Source of the DNA: Nitrincola alkalisediminis
Lineage (GTDB): Bacteria; Pseudomonadota; Gammaproteobacteria; Pseudomonadales; Balneatricaceae
Length of the DNA: 64,000 nt
Direction of reading: 5' to 3'
Assembly: GCF_009821115.1 (NCBI RefSeq)
Contig: NZ_VYTY01000008.1
Location: forward strand, 1 to 64,000
Under the pieces are notes generated by a model. It saw only the letters and a program-made list of their open reading frames with translations, ran no database searches and was not told the DNA's origin. Made by a program: the position numbers and the translations under genes. Each line of letters opens with the position of its first letter. Position 1 is the first letter of the stretch. Shown here piece after piece: positions 27,838 through 37,439 of this stretch.

Positions 27838-29526
27838 ATGAATACGTTACCGAGTTACACCAGCGGTGTAAGCGCCAAACCTCTGCTGGGCATGACCATT
27901 GGCGATATGTTTGACGCAACCGCTTCCCTTCACCCAGACAACGATGCCTTAATCGTATTGCATCAAGGTATACGTTGGACCTATCGGGAGCTGCAAAACC
28001 AAGTCAATATCTGTGCAAGAGCCATGCTTGCTGCAGGGGTACGTCGAGGTGATCGCGTCGCCATTTGGTCACCTAATCGCTATGAATGGACCCTTACTCA
28101 GTTTGCAACGGCAAAAGTAGGTGCTATTCTGGTGAACATCAACCCGGCCTATCGGACACATGAGCTTGAGTATGCGCTCAACCAATCCGAAGCACGCTTT
28201 TTGATCACCGCCGATAAATTCAAAACATCTGACTATCGCGATATGATTTATGAGCTAGCGCCTGAACTTAAAATGAGTGCAGAGGGTCAATTACACGCCC
28301 AAAAACTCCCGGAGCTCAAGGGGGTGATTAACCTAGACAACGTCAAACATCCAGGTATGTGGCGTTGGCAAGATTTTATGGGCTTGGCCGATGAAATTCC
28401 GCAAGAAGTGCTCGATGATGTTCAATCAGGCCTACAATTTGATGACCCCATCAATATTCAATACACCTCTGGAACCACTGGCTTTCCAAAAGGGGCAACA
28501 TTGTCGCACCACAATATTCTAAACAATGGTTACTTTGTTGCTGAGAGTATGGGGTTTACACACCTCGACCGCTTAGTTATCCCCGTTCCGCTTTATCATT
28601 GTTTCGGCATGGTAATGGGCAATCTTGGCTGCGTCACCCATGGTGCCACCATGATTTATCCAGATGAAGGTTTTGAGCCGGGATCCGTTTTGAAGGCCGT
28701 TCATCAAGAACGCGCAACGGCGTTGTATGGTGTACCCACTATGTTCATCGCAGAACTGAACCACCCTGACTTTGCCCACTCGGACCTATCATCACTGCGC
28801 ACAGGCATTATGGCAGGCTCGCTCTGCCCAACCGAAATCATGAAGCAAGTCATTCACAAAATGAACATGAAGGAAGTTCAAATTGCCTACGGAATGACAG
28901 AAACCAGCCCTGTATCCACCCAAACAGGGGCCAATGATCCGCTTGAAAAACGTGTGACAACGGTTGGACGCACCCAACCTCATTTAGAGTCCAAAATTAT
29001 AGACCCAGTGACTGGGCGTATTTTACCCAGAGGCCAAGTCGGTGAACTGTGTACACGTGGATACAGTGTCATGTTGAAATACTGGAATAATGAAAAAGGC
29101 ACGGCTGAAGCCATTGATGAGTCAGGCTGGATGCACACGGGTGATTTAGCCAGCATGGATGAAGAAGGCTATATTCAGATTGTTGGCCGGATAAAAGACA
29201 TGGTGATTCGAGGCGGCGAGAACATCTATCCGAAGGAGGTTGAGGAGTTCTTGTATACCCATCCAAGCATTGCAGAAGTCCAAGTAACGGGAATTCCAGA
29301 TGCCAAGTATGGTGAAGAGCTTATTGCGTGGATTAAATTGCAACCGGGTGCCGATGAGGTGACTGAGGAAGCACTTCGTGACTTCTGTAAGGGCAAAATC
29401 ACTCACTTTAAAATCCCACGTTACTTTAAATTCGTCGACACGTTTCCAATGACTGTCACCGGAAAAATTCAGAAATTCAAAATGAGAGAGATCTCCATTA
29501 AAGAGTTGGGACTCGAAGACGTCTAA
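27838..29526 (+). CDS. AMP-binding acyl-CoA synthetase in the liu operon
   Basis: A 562-residue adenylate-forming ligase with [56 protein letters not shown] and the terminal [13 protein letters not shown] lysine motif. This arrangement is that of the ACSF2/fatty-acyl-CoA ligase group, about 90 residues shorter than typical acetoacetyl-CoA synthetases. It is last in the liu operon, 66 bp after the AhpD-like gene. Substrate is unknown; isovalerate or acetoacetate are reasonable by context. GGAG lies 8 nt before ATG. Confidence 0.88.
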   Translation: MNTLPSYTSGVSAKPLLGMTIGDMFDATASLHPDNDALIVLHQGIRWTYRELQNQVNICARAMLAAGVRRGDRVAIWSPNRYEWTLTQFATAKVGAILVNINPAYRTHELEYALNQSEARFLITADKFKTSDYRDMIYELAPELKMSAEGQLHAQKLPELKGVINLDNVKHPGMWRWQDFMGLADEIPQEVLDDVQSGLQFDDPINIQYTSGTTGFPKGATLSHHNILNNGYFVAESMGFTHLDRLVIPVPLYHCFGMVMGNLGCVTHGATMIYPDEGFEPGSVLKAVHQERATALYGVPTMFIAELNHPDFAHSDLSSLRTGIMAGSLCPTEIMKQVIHKMNMKEVQIAYGMTETSPVSTQTGANDPLEKRVTTVGRTQPHLESKIIDPVTGRILPRGQVGELCTRGYSVMLKYWNNEKGTAEAIDESGWMHTGDLASMDEEGYIQIVGRIKDMVIRGGENIYPKEVEEFLYTHPSIAEVQVTGIPDAKYGEELIAWIKLQPGADEVTEEALRDFCKGKITHFKIPRYFKFVDTFPMTVTGKIQKFKMREISIKELGLEDV

Positions 29527-29531
29527 ACGGT

Positions 29532-29557
29532 CCAGGCCGGGCTGTTTTTAGGCCTGG
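29532..29557 (+). terminator. Possible terminator of the liu operon
   Basis: CCAGGCC (29532-29538) and GGCCTGG (29551-29557) pair across a 12-nt loop, 5 bp after the last ligase stop. The following sequence is CCACTTTC with no real T-run, so it is a weak intrinsic terminator at best. Confidence 0.4.
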
Positions 29558-29634
29558 CCACTTTCATTAACGTATTGCAGTTCAACCTGAAGCAATTTAA
29601 GCTTAAGGCAAGCGTTAAATGTCAGGAGTTAATC

Positions 29635-30189
29635 GTGAAACACTTTCTATGGATGGTCAGTGCCAGCCTCCTAAGCGTATCTCTGAGCGCACAGCCTATT
29701 TATAAATGCGTCCATCCCGATGGACGGCTGATTTTCTCTGATACCCAGTGTGGTGATCAAGCCGAAATCTTGGAACAGGAAGGCTCCCTTAACTCAATTC
29801 CATCCTTTGCTCAACCGGCTGAAGCGACACGCTCGGAGCCCACCACCGATAGCAAGCCCGAAGCGCTCAGCATATCTGAACGAAACCAACTCAATAATCG
29901 TTACACACAACTCTCTAGAGAAATAGATGCCTTCTTCCTCTACTCTGAGCGCCATGAGTTGCAGCATTTGCAAAGTGTCTTATCGCACAATCATCAAGCC
30001 GCACTCGCTGCAACATCGGTGGCTCAAGATGCGCATGCCATTAATCAGCGCTTTAACAACCAAGCCCGAGATCTTCGTACCCGCCTTTGGCAAAACAAAA
30101 AACTCATGGCTCGTGAATTGATCAAACTTGAAGCACAACGTGATGCTGCGCTTTATGGGCTCGCCTCGTCTAAGCAACGACGCCCGTAA
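29635..30189 (+). CDS. Exported DUF4124-containing protein
   Basis: A small periplasmic protein, 184 residues from a GTG start. AGGAG stands 6 nt before GTG 29635, and the N-terminus from there is a signal peptide (MKHFLWMVSASLLSVSLSAQ). The longer frame from 29575 has no such leader. Mature protein begins IYKCVHPDGRLIFSDTQC, the DUF4124 pattern with two cysteines likely in a disulfide. The rest (about 80-180) is charged and probably helical. Function is unknown for the family. It is followed by a terminator shared with convergent clpX. Confidence 0.8.
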   Translation: MKHFLWMVSASLLSVSLSAQPIYKCVHPDGRLIFSDTQCGDQAEILEQEGSLNSIPSFAQPAEATRSEPTTDSKPEALSISERNQLNNRYTQLSREIDAFFLYSERHELQHLQSVLSHNHQAALAATSVAQDAHAINQRFNNQARDLRTRLWQNKKLMARELIKLEAQRDAALYGLASSKQRRP

Positions 30190-30204
30190 CGGATTTATGA
30201 CAAT

Positions 30205-30232
30205 AAAAAACCCGGCATTTGCCGGGTTTTTT
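30205..30232. terminator. Bidirectional intrinsic terminator
   Basis: AAAAAA, CCCGGC, loop ATTT, GCCGGG, TTTTTT. The 6-bp GC stem with flanking A- and T-runs works on both strands and separates the DUF4124 gene from convergent clpX. Confidence 0.93.
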
Positions 30233-30244
30233 ATTGGAGTCTCA

Positions 30245-31519
30245 TCAATGATCAGGAGCCGCCTTAGCGTGCTCTTGGTTTTCATAGATTAAGATCGGAT
30301 CTGAGGTGCCTTGAATAACACCCTCATCGATCACAACCTTAGATACATTTTCCATTGATGGCAACTGGTACATAATATCCAACAAGGTCGCCTCAAGAAT
30401 TGAGCGCAGACCACGAGCACCTGTTTTACGCTCCAACGCCTTATGAGCAACGGCACGCAGCGCTTCTTCACGGAAGTTAACCTCTGCACCTTCCATTTCA
30501 AAGAGTGCGGCATACTGCTTGGTTAGACTGTTCTTAGGCTGAGTCAAAATCTCTATCAATGCTTCCTCATCCAATTCTGATAAGGTTGCAATCATCGGTA
30601 AACGACCCACAAACTCAGGAATCAAACCAAACTTAACGAGATCGTCCGCTTCAACATCGTGCAGAACATCGCTGAGATTGCTCTCATCTTTGCTCTTAAC
30701 CACAGCATTAAAGCCGATAGAGCTTTTCACACTGCGATTACGAATCAGCTTTTCAAGCCCAGCAAATGCACCACCACAAATAAACAAGATATTCGAGGTA
30801 TCAACTTGCAAAAACTCTTGCTGCGGGTGCTTACGACCGCCCTGTGGTGGAACGGATGCAACGGTTCCCTCTATCAGCTTAAGCAAAGCCTGTTGGACAC
30901 CCTCACCAGAAACATCACGCGTTATCGATGGGTTATCAGACTTGCGCGATATTTTATCGATTTCATCGATGTATACGATGCCGACTTGCGCTTTTTCAAC
31001 GTCATAGTCACATTTCTGCAAAAGCTTTTGAATGATGTTTTCAACATCTTCGCCCACATAACCCGCTTCGGTTAATGTCGTTGCATCGGCAATGGTGAAA
31101 GGCACATTGAGCATACGAGCTAAGGTCTGAGCTAACAGGGTTTTACCGCTACCCGTTGGCCCAATCAGTAAAATATTACTTTTACTTAACTCGACATCTG
31201 AGTTTTTGTCCTTGTAACGCAAGCGCTTATAATGGTTATAAACTGCCACAGCAAGAACTTTCTTGGCCCGCTCCTGACCTATGACGTAATCATCTAGGCC
31301 TTTCTTAATTTCGGCAGGCAAAGGCAATCTATCCCCTGCTTCTTGCTGAACGGTATCTTGCATCTCTTCGGTGATGATGTCGTTACAAAGATCAACACAC
31401 TCATCACAAATAAACACTGAAGGCCCCGCAATTAATTTGCGAACTTCATCCTGGCTTTTGCCACAAAAAGAACAAAACAGCTTGGTGCCATCACCCTTAC
31501 CTGTGTTACCGTCTGACAT
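30245..31519 (-). CDS. clpX: ATP-dependent Clp protease ATP-binding subunit ClpX
   Basis: Hexameric AAA+ unfoldase feeding ClpP, 424 residues. The N-terminal zinc domain has Cys16, Cys19, Cys38 and Cys41. Walker A GPTGSGKT is at 120-127, the pore loop GYVGED follows, and Walker B reads [14 protein letters not shown] 7 nt before ATG 31519 and the normal [10 protein letters not shown] start outweigh a seven-codon-longer frame. clpP lies 66 bp upstream in the same direction. The lon gene that often follows clpX is absent; the convergent liu region is there instead. Confidence 0.97.
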   Translation of the reverse strand: MSDGNTGKGDGTKLFCSFCGKSQDEVRKLIAGPSVFICDECVDLCNDIITEEMQDTVQQEAGDRLPLPAEIKKGLDDYVIGQERAKKVLAVAVYNHYKRLRYKDKNSDVELSKSNILLIGPTGSGKTLLAQTLARMLNVPFTIADATTLTEAGYVGEDVENIIQKLLQKCDYDVEKAQVGIVYIDEIDKISRKSDNPSITRDVSGEGVQQALLKLIEGTVASVPPQGGRKHPQQEFLQVDTSNILFICGGAFAGLEKLIRNRSVKSSIGFNAVVKSKDESNLSDVLHDVEADDLVKFGLIPEFVGRLPMIATLSELDEEALIEILTQPKNSLTKQYAALFEMEGAEVNFREEALRAVAHKALERKTGARGLRSILEATLLDIMYQLPSMENVSKVVIDEGVIQGTSDPILIYENQEHAKAAPDH

Positions 31520-31585
31520 CCGGTTACCTCGAACTTGCAAAAAAACACGTCTTCAAACACTTTTATGAACACGTGTGTAAATTAG

Positions 31586-32227
31586 TTAAACCCCTGGTAC
31601 AGCTCGCTTATCCAATACTTGGTCAATTAAGCCGTATTCTTTTGCGGTTTGCGGATCCATGAAGTTGTCGCGCTCAGTATCTCGCTCCAAAGTTTCAATC
31701 GATTGACCACTATGCTCAGCAAGAAGACGATTTAGTGTTTCACGAATCTTCAAAATTTCACGCGTGTGGATTTCGATATCCGTTGCTTGACCCCGGTAGC
31801 CGCCTAAGGGCTGGTGAATCATGACACGTGAGTTAGGCAGCGCATAACGCTTGCCTTTTTCGCCCGCAGATAAAAGAAACGCACCCATGCTGGCCGCTTG
31901 TCCTATACACATGGTGCTGACTTGTGGCTGGATGAACTTCATCGTATCGTAAATTGCCATACCTGCCGTCACCGAACCACCAGGGGAGTTGATATAAAGA
32001 TGTATATCTTTTTCCGGGTTTTCAGCTTCTAAGAAAAGCAACTGAGCAACGATCAGGTTAGCCATGTGATCTTCAACCTGCCCAACCAAAAAGATAATAC
32101 GCTCTTTGAGCAAACGCGAGTAGATATCGTAAGCACGCTCACCCCGTGAGCTTTGCTCGACAACCATAGGCACTAGGCCACCCGCATTGGTAATGTCACT
32201 GGAACGTCCGGTGTAAATCTCCGACAT
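31586..32227 (-). CDS. clpP: ATP-dependent Clp protease proteolytic subunit
   Basis: Serine protease chamber subunit of 213 residues. The catalytic triad is Ser113 (QAASMGA), His138 (MIHQP) and Asp187 (ERDTERD), matching the E. coli precursor positions with an offset of two. A propeptide of about 14-16 residues is expected at the N-terminus. It lies between tig and clpX. A strong hairpin with T-run ends tig before it, so clpP probably has its own promoter. Confidence 0.97.
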   Translation of the reverse strand: MSEIYTGRSSDITNAGGLVPMVVEQSSRGERAYDIYSRLLKERIIFLVGQVEDHMANLIVAQLLFLEAENPEKDIHLYINSPGGSVTAGMAIYDTMKFIQPQVSTMCIGQAASMGAFLLSAGEKGKRYALPNSRVMIHQPLGGYRGQATDIEIHTREILKIRETLNRLLAEHSGQSIETLERDTERDNFMDPQTAKEYGLIDQVLDKRAVPGV

Positions 32228-32270
32228 GCGTAAACTCCTAAAACCTGTAAGGTATTAACCCTGTAAAGCG

Positions 32271-32300
32271 AAAAACGACAGTAGGCTAGCCTAACTGTCG
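32271..32300 (-). terminator. Terminator between tig and clpP
   Basis: On the minus strand the stem CGACAGT ... ACTGTCG encloses the palindrome AGGCTAGCCT and is followed by TTTTT. Outer bases TGTAAAG and CTTTACA (32262-32268 and 32300-32306) can extend the pairing around the T-run. It should end or attenuate tig transcription before clpP. Confidence 0.8.
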
Positions 32301-32343
32301 CTTTACAATAATGAATCAGAGAATAAAAGCAATAATATGCTAA

Positions 32344-33663
32344 TTATTCAGCCGCCTGACGCTGAGCTGGCTTGATCGCCTCTTCATAGCTAACGTTAGA
32401 TTCTGTCACTTTAGCACTGTTGATCAGATGATCCAATACTTGATCTTCTAAGACCAGCGCCTTGATTTGATTCAAAATCTCATCGTTACCGTAATACCAG
32501 TCGATGACTTCTTGTGGATCTTGGTAAGTCTCTGCCATCTCTTCAATGGTTTCACGAACTTTAGCATCTTCAGGTTTGATTTCATTAACCTTAATCAGTT
32601 CCTGAATCAACAAGCCAACAGTCACTCGACGCTTCGCTTGATCAACAAACATTTCTTTTGGCAGCATGTTTGGATCGAACTGTGCATTAGCACCACCGAA
32701 CTGTTGAACGGCCTGCTTGCGAAGTACGTCAATTTCACGATCAACCAATGCAGTTGGTACGTCGATCTGGTTTACTTCGATCAACTTGGTGAAGACTTGA
32801 TCTTTTAGCTTAGTTTTCAAAGCATGCTTGAGTTCACGTGCCATGTTTTTGCGAACTTCTGCACGGAAACCATCAACGGTTGTTTCTTCGATGCCGAAAC
32901 GGCTGAAGAACTCTTCGTTAAGTTCTGGCAATTTTTGCTCAGACACAGTCAAAACGGTCACTTTGAAGAGTGCTGGCTTACCTTTTAGGTTTTCAGCGTG
33001 GTAATCTTCAGGGAAGGTCACATTCAGCTCAACGTCTGCATTTGCAGCAGCGCCAACCAGACCTGCCTCAAATCCTGGAATCATGCTGTTTGAGCCGATA
33101 ACAAGATCCATGCCTTCCGCACGACCGCCGTCAAACGCTTCACCATCAATGAAACCTTCGAAGTTGATGCGAACACGGTCATTTTCAGCTGCAGCACGGT
33201 CAACTTCAGTCCACTCGGCTTGTTGCTTACGCAGAGTGTCGATCATTTTGTCCAAATCTTCTTCAGCAATTTCAGCCGATTGTTTTTCAATTTCAACGCC
33301 AGAGAAGTCTTGCAAAACAATTTCAGGGTACACTTCAAAGGTTGCAATGTACTCTAGATCTTCACCCTCTTTATCTTTACGAAACTCGATATTAGGGCCA
33401 CCCGCAGGCATTAATTTTTCCTGGTCTACAGCCTTGTAAAAAGTCTCTTGTACTACTTGGCTCAGAACGTCTTCACGAATGGCTTTACCAAACATACGCT
33501 TAATAACAGAGACCGGCACTTTACCAGGACGGAAGCCATCCAAGCGGCGAGTACGTGCCTGCTGTTGAACCAGCTTGTTTACATCCTGATCAATTCGCTC
33601 AGCAGGAACAGTTACAGTAACCTGACGTTCAAGGCCGGAAGTCGTTTCAACAGAAACTTGCAT
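32344..33663 (-). CDS. tig: Trigger factor
   Basis: Ribosome-bound chaperone and peptidyl-prolyl isomerase, 439 residues. The N-terminal ribosome-binding segment contains FRPGKVPVSVIKRMFG (signature GFRxGKxP), followed by the FKBP domain (DRVRINFEGFIDGEAFDGG ... LVIGSNSMIPGFE, given here in parts) and a helical C-terminal domain. The frame runs 38 codons further upstream, but the family N-terminus MQVSVETTSGLER and a GAGGA before ATG 33663 fix the start. Gene order tig-clpP-clpX is widely conserved. Confidence 0.97.
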   Translation of the reverse strand: MQVSVETTSGLERQVTVTVPAERIDQDVNKLVQQQARTRRLDGFRPGKVPVSVIKRMFGKAIREDVLSQVVQETFYKAVDQEKLMPAGGPNIEFRKDKEGEDLEYIATFEVYPEIVLQDFSGVEIEKQSAEIAEEDLDKMIDTLRKQQAEWTEVDRAAAENDRVRINFEGFIDGEAFDGGRAEGMDLVIGSNSMIPGFEAGLVGAAANADVELNVTFPEDYHAENLKGKPALFKVTVLTVSEQKLPELNEEFFSRFGIEETTVDGFRAEVRKNMARELKHALKTKLKDQVFTKLIEVNQIDVPTALVDREIDVLRKQAVQQFGGANAQFDPNMLPKEMFVDQAKRRVTVGLLIQELIKVNEIKPEDAKVRETIEEMAETYQDPQEVIDWYYGNDEILNQIKALVLEDQVLDHLINSAKVTESNVSYEEAIKPAQRQAAE

Positions 33664-34160
33664 GGAATTCCTCACAGTACATTGCAGTATAATATAATGG
33701 CTTGACTGCAACCCACTTTGACTGCTGCAATCAGCAGACCAAAGGACAAGATGCCAAACCTTAATTCTAAAGGGCAAAATTCTCCGTGAACTCTACTCAA
33801 TAGTCAAGTGATTGCCGTTGTCCATGCACAAAAGACTCCTTTTTTATCCTACATCCCTTTTCTTTTTTGAAGTTTCTGGCCTGATTTAAGCTCTAAATGA
33901 TTTTTTTTAAACTCAACGCTAGTATACGGCTCAGGAATGAAATACACTGTCCTTAAGTCGTAAAACTTTACGATAACACATTGTTTAATTTGGGAAATAT
34001 TCCCTATCACCCTCCTTTTTCCCTTTTTTAAACTCTCTTTATCCTTAACATTAAGGGTGCTATTCCATCGCTGTTATTTTGCCTGCTCACCATAATACCC
34101 ATGCACTAAGGCATTGAACTTAACTCAACTGCTGAGTTCCTCTTTCAACAGGGTATTATT
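33664..34160. other. Divergent intergenic region between tig and PQQ alcohol dehydrogenase
   Basis: A 497-bp gap with no credible gene. The tig side (33680-33720) is AT-rich (TATAATATAA) and suits a promoter. The dehydrogenase side has two inverted repeats: GGGAA-ATA-TTCCC at 33992-34004, and AACTCA/TGAGTT at 34122-34138, 22 bp before the start. There are long T-rich runs at 33838-33915 and 34014-34033. The repeats may be regulator sites or leader hairpins; nothing shows which. Confidence 0.5.
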
Positions 34161-36023
34161 ATGATGCATACAAGAAAAATAACGTCACGTCACACTCCTT
34201 TAGGCTATGCAATTAAAGTGGCCCTTCTATCCACAGCAATAGGCCTGGGTAGTGTATCGGCTCACTCAGCTTCATCGGTCACGTGGGACGACATCGTTAA
34301 TGATCCAGACAACACTCAAACAGTCTTAAGTTATGGCTTTGGACCCAAAGCTCAACGCTACAGCCCAATGACGATGGTGAATGCGGAAAACGTAAACCGC
34401 TTAACTCCCGCTTGGTCTTTTTCGTTTGGTGATGAAAAGCAACGCGGTCAAGAATCACAAGCATTGGTTCATGAAGGCGTTATTTATGTCACCGGGTCTT
34501 ACTCACGCGTATTTGCGATTGATGCCAAAACAGGCAAGCAACTTTGGAATTATGCCGCTCGCCTTCCCGATGACATTCGCCCATGCTGCGATGTCGTCAA
34601 TCGCGGCGCTGCAATTTTCGAAGATAAAATTTTCTTTGGCACGCTGGATGCGGCGATGGTTGCTTTAGATAAAAACACCGGACGCGTTGTCTGGCGCAAG
34701 AAATTTGGCGACCATTCGGCTGGCTACACCATGACAGGTGCTCCCACGATTGTTAAAGATCAGGAGAGTGGACGCACACTGCTCATCCATGGTTCATCTG
34801 GAAATGAATTTGGCATCGTCGGCAAACTCTTTGCACGCGACCCTAACACGGGCGAAGAAGTATGGATGCGTCCTTTTGTAGAAGGCCATATGGGCCGTCT
34901 TGACGGCAAAGACAGCACACCAACCGGAGACCCAAGAGCCCCCTCTTGGCCGGATGACCCCAACACAGAAACAGGCAAAGTTGAAGCCTGGAGCCATGGC
35001 GGTGGCGCCCCTTGGCAAAGCGCTAGTTTTGACATCGAAACCAACACCATTATTGTCGGTGCAGGCAACCCCGCCCCTTGGAACACTTGGAAACGCACAT
35101 CTGAAGGCGGCAACCCTCTCGATTATGACAATTTATATACCTCTGGTCAGGTAGGTGTTGACCCAAGCACTGGCGAAGTCAAATGGTTCTACCAACACAC
35201 ACCAAATGACGCGTGGGACTTCTCTGGCAATAATGAGCTGGTTCTCTTTGAGTACGACGACAATGGCAAAACCGTTAAAGCCACCGCCCACGCGGATCGT
35301 AATGGCTTTTTCTATGTTGTTGATCGCGAGGATGGTAGCTTTATTCGCGCCTTCCCATTTGTTGACAACATTACTTGGGCCACTCACATAGACCCTGAAA
35401 CAGGCCGCCCAGTCGAGGTAGAAGGCCAACGCCCACCACCGCCAGCACCGGGTGAAGAGCGTGGCGAATCCATTGAAGTATCTCCACCCTTCCTCGGTGG
35501 CAAAAACTGGAATCCCATGGCCTACAGCCAAGATACTGGCTGGTTCTATGTGCCTGGCAATCACTGGAAAGAGGATTACTGGACCGAAGAAGTCACCTAC
35601 AAAAAAGGATCAGCCTATTTAGGCCAAGGCTTCCGCATCAAAAAAATGTATGACGATCATGTCGGCATTTTACGGGCAATGAATCCTCTGACGGGTGAGA
35701 TTGAATGGGAACACAAAGAAGCCCTTCCGCTTTGGTCGGGTGTACTCGCCACCAAAGGAGACTTGGTTTTCACGGGCACCAGTGATGGATATTTCAAAGC
35801 CTTCCATGCCAAAACAGGTGAAGAGCTTTGGAAATTCCAAACAGGATCAGGCATCGTTTCCAGCCCTGTGACGTGGGAAATGGATGGCGAACAGTACATA
35901 GGCATTGCGTCAGGCTACGGTGGCGCCGTACCTCTATGGGGTGGTGACATGGCCGTATTAACACGCCCTGTCCCACAAGGCGGCACTTTCTGGGCCTTTA
36001 AGCTTCCATCTTGGGCTCAGTAA
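34161..36023 (+). CDS. exaA: PQQ-dependent alcohol dehydrogenase (quinoprotein ethanol dehydrogenase type)
   Basis: Periplasmic eight-bladed propeller enzyme of 620 residues that oxidises alcohols and passes electrons to a c-type cytochrome. A signal peptide of about 37 residues is present. Cys142-Cys143 (RPCCD) form the rare vicinal disulfide over PQQ. The catalytic Asp353 lies in AWDFSGNNE. Two residues later is Ser355; lanthanide-dependent relatives have Asp there, so this is the calcium-dependent ExaA/PedE class. Repeated AxDxxTGxxxW-type blade motifs are clear. No pqq biosynthesis genes or cytochrome c550 gene are in the window. An adjacent NarL-type two-component pair probably controls it. 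Confidence 0.93.
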   Translation: MMHTRKITSRHTPLGYAIKVALLSTAIGLGSVSAHSASSVTWDDIVNDPDNTQTVLSYGFGPKAQRYSPMTMVNAENVNRLTPAWSFSFGDEKQRGQESQALVHEGVIYVTGSYSRVFAIDAKTGKQLWNYAARLPDDIRPCCDVVNRGAAIFEDKIFFGTLDAAMVALDKNTGRVVWRKKFGDHSAGYTMTGAPTIVKDQESGRTLLIHGSSGNEFGIVGKLFARDPNTGEEVWMRPFVEGHMGRLDGKDSTPTGDPRAPSWPDDPNTETGKVEAWSHGGGAPWQSASFDIETNTIIVGAGNPAPWNTWKRTSEGGNPLDYDNLYTSGQVGVDPSTGEVKWFYQHTPNDAWDFSGNNELVLFEYDDNGKTVKATAHADRNGFFYVVDREDGSFIRAFPFVDNITWATHIDPETGRPVEVEGQRPPPPAPGEERGESIEVSPPFLGGKNWNPMAYSQDTGWFYVPGNHWKEDYWTEEVTYKKGSAYLGQGFRIKKMYDDHVGILRAMNPLTGEIEWEHKEALPLWSGVLATKGDLVFTGTSDGYFKAFHAKTGEELWKFQTGSGIVSSPVTWEMDGEQYIGIASGYGGAVPLWGGDMAVLTRPVPQGGTFWAFKLPSWAQ

Positions 36024-36058
36024 TACCCTAGTCGTATACACAGTATTTACATGGCTTT

Positions 36059-36085
36059 GAGCCTGTTATGACAGGCTCTTTTTTT
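36059..36085 (+). terminator. Intrinsic terminator after the PQQ alcohol dehydrogenase
   Basis: GAGCCTGT, loop TATG, ACAGGCTC, then seven T. It lies between the dehydrogenase and the pentapeptide-repeat gene, so read-through into the latter must be partial or it has its own promoter. Confidence 0.92.
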
Positions 36086-36099
36086 CAGGAAGCTATCTT

Positions 36100-36747
36100 A
36101 TGAAGCCTCTATCAGCCTCTATCCTTCTATTTTCTTCATGTATAAGCCTAATCGCATTCGCCGAAGACTGCCCCTTTACCCCAAACGCCGACTGTGCAAA
36201 TGGGCAATTTGAATCCATTAAACTGGCCGGGAAGGACTTGCGCTACATCAACCTCAGCGGTGCAGATCTTCGGAACGCTGACTTACGCCATACCGACTTA
36301 CGTGGTGCTAACTTACAAGGCGCTGACCTGCGTCATGCCAAACTGACGCGTGCCAATCTAGAAAAAACCAATCTACGTGGTGCAAAACTTGACCATGCTA
36401 ATCTGCAATCTACATCCGCTTGGGCGATGTTTGGCCAAGGCGCCTCTTTCAAGCACGCACAACTAGACGGTGCCGACCTGACCTTTGCTCGCTTAACCCA
36501 GGGCAAGTTTGAGAACGCCAGTTTCTATGCAGCCAATCTAGAAATGGCTTGGTTGACCAAAGCAGACCTTGTCGGAGCCAACTTTGAAGATGCCAATCTT
36601 CAAGAAGCAAAATTCAATAATGCCAACCTTGAAAACGCTAAGTTCAATGGCGCTATCTTTCGCTTCGCGACCTTTCAAAACACCTACATGGACGGGTGTG
36701 ACGGCTGCCCACACGACTGGATGATTCCTAAAAACTACACAGACTAA
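36100..36747 (+). CDS. Exported pentapeptide-repeat protein
   Basis: A 215-residue protein with a signal peptide (residues 1-21, ending in AFA) and then about 27 repeats of the A(D/N)LxX type from residue 45 to about 195, such as GADLR, NADLR, GANLQ and ENAKF. These form a right-handed quadrilateral beta helix. The C-terminus has a CDGCP pair, and two further cysteines near the mature N-terminus may form a disulfide. Most pentapeptide proteins are cytoplasmic, so the leader is notable. I recall a similar gene next to the ped alcohol dehydrogenase genes of Pseudomonas putida. Role unknown. Confidence 0.85.
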   Translation: MKPLSASILLFSSCISLIAFAEDCPFTPNADCANGQFESIKLAGKDLRYINLSGADLRNADLRHTDLRGANLQGADLRHAKLTRANLEKTNLRGAKLDHANLQSTSAWAMFGQGASFKHAQLDGADLTFARLTQGKFENASFYAANLEMAWLTKADLVGANFEDANLQEAKFNNANLENAKFNGAIFRFATFQNTYMDGCDGCPHDWMIPKNYTD

Positions 36748-36761
36748 AGCAACCTAAACAC

Positions 36762-36808
36762 TACAAAGCGGAGCTCAAATCAACTCGATAAAACACTTCC
36801 GCTTTGTA
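36762..36808. terminator. Long hairpin between convergent genes
   Basis: TACAAAGCGGA (36762-36772) and TCCGCTTTGTA (36798-36808) form an 11-bp perfect stem with a 25-nt loop. The right arm lies inside the 3' end of the response regulator gene. It may stop transcription from both sides, although the T-run on the plus strand is short. Confidence 0.45.
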
Positions 36809-37439
36809 TTTCCCCAAGCTTAATGATGCCAAATTGAATCGCCAAATGAACAAACTGCGCAGTCGATGTCACCTGCAGTTTACTTTTGAGCAGCGCCGTA
36901 TGATTTGACACAGTTTTAACACTCACACACAAATGCTCGGCAATGTCTCTTGGCGGCATTCCTTTTGCTAAAAGTACAAAAATCTCAAACTCTCTTGGAG
37001 TCACATCAGGCAAACCACCCTCTTGTACAGGGCGGTGCATCGCTAAGCGCATTGCCAGTTCGTGCTCAACATAAGGCTTTCCCTGCATGACACGCGTGAC
37101 TGCTTCCAATAAGACTTTTGGCGATCCACTTTTTGAAATATACCCCAACGCTCCCACATCTAATGCTTGCTGCACCATCGGCAATTCATCGTACATGCTA
37201 AAAAACAGAATACGCGCACTTGAGTTACGCTCGATGATGCGCCGCCCAACTTCAAGCCCCGTCAAATCCGGCAAATGTATATCCAATACAATCAGATCCG
37301 GAGCATGCTGCTGCCATAGAGCAAAGCCTTCACTGCCCGTGCTGGCTTCTAGAATCTGACATGACTCAAGCATTGCAGATAACAAGCTAGAATACCCCTG
37401 CCTAACAACCGCATGGTCATCAACCAATAAAATTTTCAT
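36780..37439 (-). CDS. NarL/LuxR-family response regulator
   Basis: A 219-residue regulator with a receiver domain (acidic pocket VDDH; phospho-acceptor Asp in LIVLDIHLPDLTG, about 52; Lys in SKSG about 103) and a LuxR-type helix-turn-helix (VTPREFEIFVLLAKG, then IAEHLCVSVKTVSNH). The start ATG 37439 overlaps the kinase stop (TAATG), so the pair is translationally coupled; the longer frame with eight extra codons lies inside the kinase gene. By comparison with ExaE/ErbR-type regulators of quinoprotein alcohol dehydrogenases, it likely controls the divergent 34-36 kb genes. That target is inference. Confidence 0.9.
   Translation of the reverse strand: MKILLVDDHAVVRQGYSSLLSAMLESCQILEASTGSEGFALWQQHAPDLIVLDIHLPDLTGLEVGRRIIERNSSARILFFSMYDELPMVQQALDVGALGYISKSGSPKVLLEAVTRVMQGKPYVEHELAMRLAMHRPVQEGGLPDVTPREFEIFVLLAKGMPPRDIAEHLCVSVKTVSNHTALLKSKLQVTSTAQFVHLAIQFGIIKLGEIQSGSVLSS

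Noticed and set aside
35133-35564. A 143-codon minus-strand frame inside the PQQ dehydrogenase gene
   Set aside because: Antisense shadow of a strongly conserved enzyme; no ribosome-binding site or domain.
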